Source: Acidobacteriota bacterium
Lineage (GTDB): Bacteria > Acidobacteriota > Terriglobia > UBA7540
NCBI GenBank assembly: GCA_021827245.1
Contig: JAKAWN010000324.1
Coordinates: 1-7,910 of the forward strand
Length of the DNA stretch: 7,910 bases
Direction of reading: 5' to 3'
Shown here: positions 1-5,590 of the stretch, in pieces
How positions within the stretch are numbered: position 1 is the stretch's first letter
Layout of the letters: every line of letters starts with the position of its first letter
Translations under genes and position numbers: made by a program
The notes under the pieces: model-generated
Told to the model about the DNA's origin: nothing
Database searches by the model: none
The model's input: the letters and a program-made list of their open reading frames with translations, nothing else

Positions 1-697
1 AACGAGAATCGCGGGAGAACACCCGGGCTCCGACCCTCCGCCCGCACGGAATCGAGAAGGGGGACGCGTTCACTTCCCAACTCTTGCGGTATCGGAGCCA
101 GTATAGCTGCACGGTGCGAAGTTCACCTTGGGCGTCGCGAACATAAAAAATGTTCGCGTGACCGTTCGTAAGGAGGGCCCCTGGCTCGCCATTCAGCTGG
201 GCCGACATCAGAGCCAATACTTCAGCGAGGGTCGTTTCCAGTTCCTCTTTGGTTCCAAGCGCCGCGATGATCGAATCATCATCGGACGCATGAGACAACT
301 CCTTGTACTTGAGAGTCGACCCCTCGAACGGTTGCTCCACCTTTGCTAGGAACCACGCCTGGAAATCATCCGAAATCAAGCCGATCTTCACAGGTGCGTT
401 CCGTTGAGTGTTCACGACGAAGCCATCCTTCGCGGCAAATGGAATCATCGTCGCCGGAATCACGGTCGTACCGGCCGGAATGAGCAGCGGCGTGGGTTGA
501 GGGACAGAAGCTGGCTCGGATTCTCCCAGTGGAAGCAACGCCTTCCTGAGGGCTTTCGCAAGGGCTTGACCATTATTGCGCCAGCCTTCGGCGATGTCTG
601 GGGCAATGTCGCGAGGCAGTGCGCGGAGCACCCCCAGTTGGAATTCGACGTAAGGGCCGTCAACCTTCAGTTGCGAGGCGGTTCCATGGATCGCCAT
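1..697 (-). CDS. Uncharacterised protein, C-terminal end cut by window edge
   Basis: An open frame runs 232 codons on the minus strand from ATG at 697 to the window edge without a stop, so the end is missing. GAGGAA at 703-708 is a well-placed ribosome binding site, and a consensus promoter lies at 820-847. The N-terminal part (residues 1-60) is helical. After a proline-rich linker come the stretches FVVNT, APVKIG and WFLAKVE. The C-terminal part reads ETTLAEV, then LMSAQLNGE, LLTNGHANIFYVRD and, at the edge, VFSRDS. From memory, this set of blocks (FVVNT, ETTLSE, NGE, NG-ANIFYV, closing VFSR) belongs to a family of hypothetical proteins seen often in candidate-phyla (CPR) and other metagenomic genomes. 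Those end just after VFSR, so probably only a few residues are lacking. No signal peptide, membrane segment or catalytic motif is visible. Function unknown. That it is a gene is quite sure; the family assignment is recollection. Confidence 0.8.
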   Translation of the reverse strand, partial: MAIHGTASQLKVDGPYVEFQLGVLRALPRDIAPDIAEGWRNNGQALAKALRKALLPLGESEPASVPQPTPLLIPAGTTVIPATMIPFAAKDGFVVNTQRNAPVKIGLISDDFQAWFLAKVEQPFEGSTLKYKELSHASDDDSIIAALGTKEELETTLAEVLALMSAQLNGEPGALLTNGHANIFYVRDAQGELRTVQLYWLRYRKSWEVNASPFSIPCGRRVGARVFSRDSR

Positions 698-711
698 GGT
701 GGTTCCTCACT

Positions 712-783
712 TTCTGCTGCTTGTTGCAGCTCTGAGCGCGCGAGCTGCTATGCATGCGCTCAGAGCCGCAACAAGTCGCAGAA
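712..783 (-). promoter_or_regulatory. Long hairpin in the 5' leader of the 1-697 gene
   Basis: Arms 720-739 and 756-775 are inverted copies over 20 positions with one exception (728/767), which is an A-C mismatch in plus-strand RNA but a G-U wobble in minus-strand RNA. After a 2x2 internal loop the stem continues for 6 more pairs (712-717 with 778-783). The loop is 16 nt (740-755). The structure lies between the predicted start of transcription (about 813) and the ATG at 697, and its base ends 3 nt from the GAGGAA ribosome binding site. The wobble favours a function in the minus-strand transcript. It could be a translational control element, an mRNA stabiliser, or a small palindromic repeat that inserted there. 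Confidence 0.7.
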
Positions 784-819
784 TCAGCCTGAACTTATTG
801 ATTGTGAAGGAACACCGGT

Positions 820-847
820 ATTATAGCATATAGCTATACATTGTCAA
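820..847 (-). promoter_or_regulatory. Consensus sigma70-type promoter for the 1-697 gene
   Basis: On the minus strand TTGACA (842-847) and TATAAT (820-825) are both perfect consensus hexamers, separated by 16 bp. This is one base short of the ideal spacing. Transcription would start near 813, giving a leader of about 115 nt that contains the 712-783 hairpin. The spacer holds the 10-bp palindrome TATAGCTATA (829-838), preceded by a further TATAGC at 822-827. A repressor bound there would block the polymerase. Confidence 0.75.
829..838. promoter_or_regulatory. Possible operator palindrome inside the promoter spacer
   Basis: TATAGCTATA is a perfect 10-bp palindrome lying wholly between the -10 and -35 boxes. 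A half-site copy, TATAGC, sits at 822-827 overlapping the -10 box. Position and symmetry fit a dimeric repressor site, possibly of an XRE-type regulator like the broken one encoded at 1016-1553. No second copy that would prove a regulon was seen, and AT-rich palindromes of this size also arise by chance near promoters. Confidence 0.3.
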
Positions 848-1015
848 CATGTGCGGTGCGTGTGGCGTCCTATGAGCGTGTGGAGGAAAGTCATACTTCG
901 TCATGGCGAAAAAGCGCTCGATGAGGGTTACAAGCTTGCGGCAGTTCCATCGAGGCATGCCGGTGCTGGCAACGAACCGTATTTCGCCCACCAAACCGGA
1001 ATCATTCGCGTGCAC
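848..1015. other. Non-coding spacer between regulator remnant and promoter
   Basis: Short frames cross this stretch on both strands, but none has a convincing ribosome binding site or recognisable domain. No terminator with a T-run was found after the regulator remnant. Together with 698-847 this forms a gene-free gap of about 320 bp, whose other contents (hairpin, promoter) are listed separately. Confidence 0.4.
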
Positions 1016-1553
1016 TCAGGTGGCCGGGCCGTCGTCTCCGATCCTGCCCTTGGTCCGCAGGGGTTCGAACCGCGCCCCGGTGAGCACTCTTTTGCGTGTG
1101 GATTCCCCTTGATGTCGACCCTGGTTCCACCTGATTCCCGTAAGCAACTTTTCTACGAGTTCGCGGTACTGCTGGTTCGGCTTCCGGTCCCCCCGCTCCC
1201 AGCACGCGAGCGTGCACGGGCAATCCCAGTGTCTTGGCCAGCGTTTTTTGGGAGATGCCTCGCGAGGTCCGGTAGCGGGCCAATCTGCCTGCCAAGGTGT
1301 CAGCTTCTGAAAAAGGGTTGTAGCCGATGAATCGGATGATGGCCGGCATGTGAGGCAACGCAGGGTAACTGCGTTGCCCCTCGCAGTTGGCAATGGTGTC
1401 CACCGTTACACCGATCTGCGCGCCAACCAGCTTCTGGGTGATCCCGAGGTCCAGTCGTCGTTTTCGAATGTGGTCCCCTATCGTATCGATTTGCTTTGGG
1501 TAAGCGGGATCAGGAGGACGCTTACCTAAGAGTCGAGAAAGGCAAAAAGTCAA
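1016..1553 (-). pseudogene. Double-HTH XRE-type regulator, frameshifted
   Basis: The remnant has two helix-turn-helix units in tandem. The first follows DTIGDHIRKRRLDLG and includes TVDTIANCE then MPAIIRFIGYNP. The second follows TLAGRLARYRTSRG and breaks after KTLGLPV at about 1211-1217. The expected continuation, TLACWERGDRKPNQ then ELVEKLL, is encoded in another frame and runs to TGA at 1016-1018. Known double-HTH relatives have about three residues between the V and the TL, so the break looks like a loss of about 8 bp. The Trp usual in the first unit (NWE) is Cys, another sign of decay. No convincing start was found. TTG at 1553 lies just before the conserved part, but the frame is open up to ATG codons at 1766 and 1880 without a clear ribosome binding site. 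Such proteins normally bind DNA as small repressors; this copy is probably inactive. Confidence 0.7.
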
Positions 1554-1850
1554 CGCGGGGGATGAGCGTATGGTAGGGTTAGGCGACCCGCTTGAGGCCA
1601 GCATTCGCACTTCAGCTTCCAACCTAAGGCTTTTGCTTCGCTCTGCTGAGGTGGCGCATCCGGTTTGGCCTGGACCAATGGGTACGTTTGTAATAAAGAT
1701 GCCTTTTGCCGAGAACTCCTGCACCTCCTCCAGCGCATGGACTTTGTTTGCGTCCTCTTTACTCATGGCAGGCGGCTGACCGATGCTTGCCTTTGATCTC
1801 ACGGGCTCAGGCGCCAGAAAATTGTGTGGTGTCCGCCGCCGTAAAGACCG

Positions 1851-1856
1851 TATAAT
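1851..1856 (+). promoter_or_regulatory. Possible -10 box for the phosphoesterase operon
   Basis: TATAAT is a perfect -10 hexamer on the plus strand in otherwise GC-rich DNA. No good -35 element stands 16-18 bp upstream; the nearest TTGTGT (1822-1827) leaves a 23-bp spacer. If used, it would give a leader of roughly 185 nt before the ATG at 2047. An activator would probably be needed. Confidence 0.25.
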
Positions 1857-1955
1857 GCGCGAACCCGGGGTGGGTGGCAAACTCTGTTTGAAAATCTGGA
1901 AAGGTCCCCGGCGTCGCCGTTGCTGTCCTTCGACGCGCGAAGTTCCCGCTCTACG

Positions 1956-1996
1956 CCGCGCTCCGGCCGGAATTCTGCGCCTCCCGGAGAGCGCGG
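1956..1996 (+). promoter_or_regulatory. GC-rich hairpin in the leader of the phosphoesterase gene
   Basis: CCGCGCTC (1956-1963) and GAGCGCGG (1989-1996) form a perfect 8-bp stem. Within it, CCGG (1967-1970) and CCGG (1984-1987) can extend the pairing. It ends about 50 nt before the start codon and has no T-run after it, so it is not an ordinary intrinsic terminator. It could stabilise the mRNA or be incidental in GC-rich DNA. Confidence 0.35.
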
Positions 1997-2046
1997 GCCG
2001 GGCGGCAATCGCTCGAACGACGTATTAGTACAAGGGGAGGTTATTA

Positions 2047-3420
2047 ATGACGGCCAAGATCGAACACCTCATCGTCTTAATGATGGAAAATCGATCCTTC
2101 GACCACATGCTTGGCTTCTTAGGACTTCCGGGGATGGAGGGTCTGGGCGGCCAGGACTGGTGCAATACTGACTCCAAGGGCAATAAGACCTGCGTCTCGC
2201 CCACTGCGTCCCGCATTTTGTCGCCCGACCCCTACCACGACTTCCGTTCCGTGAGCATGCAGATCTTTGGAACCGAGATGCCTGCCGCGGGTACCCCCGT
2301 TGAAATGTCGGGCTTTATCCGGAGCTACGAATCTCCCTGCGGGGGAGACCTGTCCGCGGCCGCGAACATTATGAGATGTTGGGGTCCTGGGCAGCTTCCG
2401 GTGCTTAGCACGCTTGCGCGGCAGTACGCGGTGTGCGATCACTGGTTCTCCTCCGTTCCGGGCCCGACGCTCCCCAATCGGGCGTTCGCCCACGCCGGAA
2501 CCTCGCGCGGGCGGCTCGACATGTCCCCCGACTTTACGTTTCAAGGCTTTCGGACGATTTATGAATTCCTGCAGGAACGCAATGTCACCTCAACGATCTA
2601 CTACCACGACTTCTCGTCAGCCACTGCATTCGAACATCTCCTCTTCAGCGATCAGGCCCAATTCTTCGCAGACTACAATGAATTCGAGGGCGACTGCCGC
2701 GAAGACAATCTTGCCTCCTATTGCTTTATCGAGCCCCGGTACAACGACCAGACCGGACCCCACGACCAATCGTACTGGCCAAATGACCAGCATCCCTCAC
2801 ACGACGTTTACGCGGGGGAGGCACTTATTAGGGACCTCTACCAAACGCTGACAAAATATCCCAAGGTGTGGACGAAAAGCATCCTCGTGATCGTGTACGA
2901 CGAGCACGGGGGATTTTTTGATCACGTGAAGCCACCACAACCCGTCGCTCCCCCCGACGGCGAGATAAACAATCCCGAAGGGTTCCGCTTTGATCGGCTG
3001 GGTGTTCGCGTGCCCGCAGTTATCGTTTCTCCCTGGATCGACGCCGGAGTCGTGAGCAAAATCTTTGATCACACCTCCTTCCTTGGAGCTGCGCGCCGCC
3101 TCTTCACCAAGGATTCGCAAGATAACTTTCTCAGCGATCGCGACAAATACGCCTCCCAGCAACCGGGCTGGGGCTCCCTTGAGAAATTAGCTGACCGGTC
3201 GACTTTCAGGACGGACGTGGTCAAGTTCCCGGATCCGCAACGACCGCTCTCCGACATGCAGAGGCAGCTGCTGGATCACGCTGCCTTTGTCGCACGAAAA
3301 ATCGGGCACCCCGCCCCGTCCGTCGACGCAGCGGACGACGAACGCAAAGCGGGAGCTTACATGCAGGGGGTGACCTCAGCCGTTTGTCAGCGCAGACTCC
3401 GCCGGGGCCCTGATGCGTAA
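2047..3420 (+). CDS. Phosphoesterase of the phospholipase C / acid phosphatase family
   Basis: The 457-residue product belongs to the alkaline-phosphatase-like phosphoesterase family (phospholipase C, AcpA), metal-dependent enzymes that hydrolyse phosphate esters such as phospholipid head groups. Hallmarks in order are ENRSFDH (residues 14-20, metal binding), PGPTLPNR (138-145, with Thr141 as candidate nucleophile), HPSHDVYAGE (249-258), YDEHGGFFDH (284-293, metal binding) and FDHTS (340-344). The start is fixed by a strong AGGGGAGG site six bases upstream and by an in-frame TAG at 2026-2028. The protein therefore begins directly with the catalytic domain and has no signal peptide, whereas many family members are exported. 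It lacks the long C-terminal domains of large bacterial phospholipases C. Its last 8 bases overlap the next gene, an outer membrane barrel, so the two are cotranslated. The exact substrate cannot be told from sequence. Confidence 0.9.
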   Translation: MTAKIEHLIVLMMENRSFDHMLGFLGLPGMEGLGGQDWCNTDSKGNKTCVSPTASRILSPDPYHDFRSVSMQIFGTEMPAAGTPVEMSGFIRSYESPCGGDLSAAANIMRCWGPGQLPVLSTLARQYAVCDHWFSSVPGPTLPNRAFAHAGTSRGRLDMSPDFTFQGFRTIYEFLQERNVTSTIYYHDFSSATAFEHLLFSDQAQFFADYNEFEGDCREDNLASYCFIEPRYNDQTGPHDQSYWPNDQHPSHDVYAGEALIRDLYQTLTKYPKVWTKSILVIVYDEHGGFFDHVKPPQPVAPPDGEINNPEGFRFDRLGVRVPAVIVSPWIDAGVVSKIFDHTSFLGAARRLFTKDSQDNFLSDRDKYASQQPGWGSLEKLADRSTFRTDVVKFPDPQRPLSDMQRQLLDHAAFVARKIGHPAPSVDAADDERKAGAYMQGVTSAVCQRRLRRGPDA

Positions 3421-4750
3421 GGCGCTACTGGCGCCCTTCGTCGTCCTGCTCCTCGAGGTGTGCCTACCGGTTCGGCTCCCGGCCCAGACGATTCACGACG
3501 TCAGGTCTGACTGCCACGACGCCTTTGTCCTGACAACCCGGGCAACGATCGAGAGTTGCGCCTTGGCCTACCTCCAGATGCCCATCCGGCCCGTCTTGAA
3601 GACCATTGTCCCCGGGAGCGGCTTTGGAGGAGGGTTCACTGTCAAGCACACTTTCCCCCTCGTGCCGGCGAGCAACCTCAAGGCACCTTGGAGACTGACA
3701 CCCACCGGCACCGCGCTGGCGTCGTACAACCGATTTCTTTTCCTTGAAGGAAGCTTGACTCTCGAGCGGCCACAGTTCGGCTGCGCGGACTTCACAGGTT
3801 GCACGACGGCGGAGGCTTTCAAAACGGAATTTTTCGTGCGCCGCGTCGAGGCGCCGCGCCTCGATTTCTATGGCATCGGCAACTCTACTAGTCAATCAAC
3901 GCACGTCCTCTATAGCGAGAGGTGGTACGAGGGCGGGGTCGATATTGTGGATCCTGCGACGTCTTGGCTCGACGTAGGCGGCGGGATCAGCTACATGCAG
4001 CCTCACATCGGCCCAAGAACAAACGGCTCGTACCCATCGATAGGGACCGAGTTCTCAGCGACGACGGCGCCTGGCCTCGACTCGCAGCCCGCGTTTGCAC
4101 ACTACAGCATATACTTTGAACCGCACTACCCGGAGAACCCTCCCTTTACCCTCGATTACGTCATCACGTACGCGTACTACAGCGACCTCGATGACGGCCG
4201 GTTCTCTTTCCATAAATTCAGCGCCGACCTATCAAACACTTTCCCGCTCCGAATTCGCGGGCATTTCAAGGTGAACCCTAAGAAACCGCGCCCCCTCAGG
4301 GACTGGTTCTGCGGTTTGCCGAGCAAGGCAAACAAGGTCTGCGAGGCCGGCGACGTTACTCTTCGAGGGGTCCTCACCCTCGAAACTGCCGCGGCGGGCC
4401 AGACGGTCCCGTTCTACCTCCAGCCAACGCTGGGCGGCGCAAACTTACAGGACATCGACACGCTCCGGGGGTTCGCAGACTACAGATTCCGCGCGCCCAA
4501 CGCACTGTATCTACAGGCTGAGTACAGCCATACGCTACCTTGGAAGTTTCAATGGTTGAAATTGCTGACGTTCTACGATGTCGGTCAGGTAGGGGTCAGT
4601 GCCGGAGACTTGGGCTTCGACCAGTTGCACCAGGACTTTGGGTTGGGGATCATCGTGTCGGCGGCCGGTCACGAAATCGCCCGCGCCTACGTCGGCTTTG
4701 GCGGCGGCGAAGGGCAGCAGTGGAACGGCAAATTCGGCTCCCCGTTCTAG
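3413..4750 (+). CDS. Omp85-like outer membrane beta-barrel protein without POTRA domains
   Basis: The 445-residue protein starts at ATG 3413 inside the end of the phosphoesterase gene (overlap ATGCGTAA), indicating translational coupling. Residues 1-25 are a signal peptide (MRKALL, hydrophobic core, cleavage after LPAQ). The rest alternates aromatic and polar residues like a barrel. FYGIGNSTS (152-160), LRGFADYRF (351-359) and FYDVGQV (387-393) match the surface-antigen/BamA C-terminal domain, where the RGF motif lies in the pore. The chain ends in Phe, the usual outer-membrane assembly signal. No POTRA repeats precede the barrel, so it is not a full BamA or TamA. Paired cysteines (124/130 and 300/310) may bridge loops. 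Known barrels of this type are found alone or fused to lipases of the patatin type; here the neighbour is a phosphoesterase. It could anchor or export the enzyme, or form a separate pore. Confidence 0.85.
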   Translation: MRKALLAPFVVLLLEVCLPVRLPAQTIHDVRSDCHDAFVLTTRATIESCALAYLQMPIRPVLKTIVPGSGFGGGFTVKHTFPLVPASNLKAPWRLTPTGTALASYNRFLFLEGSLTLERPQFGCADFTGCTTAEAFKTEFFVRRVEAPRLDFYGIGNSTSQSTHVLYSERWYEGGVDIVDPATSWLDVGGGISYMQPHIGPRTNGSYPSIGTEFSATTAPGLDSQPAFAHYSIYFEPHYPENPPFTLDYVITYAYYSDLDDGRFSFHKFSADLSNTFPLRIRGHFKVNPKKPRPLRDWFCGLPSKANKVCEAGDVTLRGVLTLETAAAGQTVPFYLQPTLGGANLQDIDTLRGFADYRFRAPNALYLQAEYSHTLPWKFQWLKLLTFYDVGQVGVSAGDLGFDQLHQDFGLGIIVSAAGHEIARAYVGFGGGEGQQWNGKFGSPF

Positions 4751-4800
4751 CGCGGAACGGCCCTTGTGAACCGTGTCGACGCAATCGAATTTGTTGACGT

Positions 4801-4819
4801 AAAAACGGGAGACGCTCCC
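4801..4819 (-). terminator. Possible intrinsic terminator, minus strand
   Basis: On the minus strand GGGAG, a 3-nt loop CGT and CTCCC are followed after one G by TTTTT (4801-4805). The stem is only 5 bp, so strength is doubtful. It would stop leftward transcription arriving from the integrase side before it runs into the barrel gene from the wrong direction. On the plus strand no T-run follows, so it does not serve the phosphoesterase operon well. Confidence 0.35.
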
Positions 4820-4927
4820 CTCTCGGTTGGCCACAGGCAAATTCGCAGTCGGGTTTTCGAGGAGAAAGTTAAACACCCGGTGATCACACGATGAATGTCC
4901 TAGCTCAGGCATGCTATTTAGGAACTT

Positions 4928-5575
4928 GTGGCCGTATGGCCATGTTGTGGAGAAAATTTCAGGCTCGTGGATGGCGGATTTCTTTTCCCATTACAACAGC
5001 AAAGTTCATGTGTACATCCTGAATTGGGGCCCTCGAAGGAAAAAGCCTCTGACGCAGAAGATAGAATGGCCGCTTCGAAACGGAGATTCGGAGAGATATT
5101 GCAGACCCAGAGACAAAGACTGATCGACTTGGGTAGGAGAAAGGCCAAGGGCAAACTGAAAAGGATTGGCCCGCCGTTTTCAGACCGAAATATTGAGTTT
5201 CAAGACGCGAAGGTAATTTGTGTTCCGCTCGGGTATCTGGTTTTTCGAGGATTGAATTCTCCGAATGGCTTCCGGTTTGCAGAACTCACCAGCAGAGTCC
5301 CGGCGAACAGAAAACAGGAAGCAATCACCCAATCCCTTGGCAATGCCGGTTGTGCCGGCATGGTTGAGTTTGAGACTCTTCACATGCAAGACGATGGATC
5401 GTTTGAAATTCGGAGCGATATGGGGACGCATCATCATCTAGGTACCGCGCCTGCTTCCCACTGGGCGAGCGGATGCTTGATTTGTGCGCTCCTTCCGCCA
5501 ATTGACCGATTGCTCTGTGCGCAGAAGCGATGGGGCGTGCACACTAAGCGAAAGGAATGTTGCTTCCCTCAATGA
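4928..5575 (+). CDS. Doubtful hypothetical ORF
   Basis: The 215-codon frame starts with GTG at 4928, with AGGA only 4 nt upstream. An internal ATG at 5066 (MAASKRRFGEI) is an alternative. The middle is basic and helical (QTQRQRLIDLG, RRKAKGKLKR); the end is rich in Cys (CLICALL, KECC). I recognise no family, signal peptide or membrane segment. Codon use includes many AGA and TTT codons, unlike the GC-rich flanking genes, so the DNA may be foreign or the frame may be open by chance. It ends 15 bp from the stop of the convergent integrase gene. Competing minus-strand frames at 5180-5437 and 4918-5154 are no better supported. Confidence 0.3.
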   Translation: MAVWPCCGENFRLVDGGFLFPLQQQSSCVHPELGPSKEKASDAEDRMAASKRRFGEILQTQRQRLIDLGRRKAKGKLKRIGPPFSDRNIEFQDAKVICVPLGYLVFRGLNSPNGFRFAELTSRVPANRKQEAITQSLGNAGCAGMVEFETLHMQDDGSFEIRSDMGTHHHLGTAPASHWASGCLICALLPPIDRLLCAQKRWGVHTKRKECCFPQ

Positions 5576-5590
5576 GGATCTTGCTGAGGA

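Larger units (their letters stand above)
1554..2046. other. Mostly non-coding region upstream of the phosphoesterase operon
   Basis: The minus-strand frame of the regulator remnant stays open across 1554-1880. A segment starting at ATG 1766 (MSKEDANKVHALEEVQEF) could be an amphipathic helix, but it has no ribosome binding site and no recognised domain; it may be a decayed N-terminal extension. The plus-strand frame at 1570-1779 is the mirror of this stretch and equally unsupported. From 1850 to 2046 lie a TATAAT box and a GC-rich hairpin, listed separately. Confidence 0.4.
4751..5590. other. Poorly coding region between barrel gene and integrase
   Basis: Apart from one doubtful plus-strand frame (4928-5575, listed separately) and a minus-strand terminator-like hairpin, nothing recognisable was found on either strand. 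The stretch is less GC-rich than the flanking genes and contains a short hairpin at 5343-5361 (ATGCCGG...CCGGCAT, 5-nt loop, no T-run). It may be eroded island DNA. Confidence 0.4.

Noticed and set aside
404..826. Plus-strand frame opposite the left-end gene
   Set aside because: It has no ribosome site or recognisable motif and is the mirror of the minus-strand gene with the good promoter and start signals.
1061..1071. GGTTCGAACC, resembling the T-arm of a tRNA
   Set aside because: The flanking bases do not form a T-stem or acceptor stem on either strand, and it lies in the reading frame of the regulator remnant. It is not the missing tRNA-Gly 3' half.
4801..4819. Plus-strand terminator for the phosphoesterase operon
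   Set aside because: On the plus strand the A-run precedes the stem and no T-run follows, so it was kept only as a minus-strand candidate.
5343..5361. Hairpin ATGCCGG / CCGGCAT
   Set aside because: There is no T-run and no gene end nearby, and it lies within the doubtful ORF; probably incidental.
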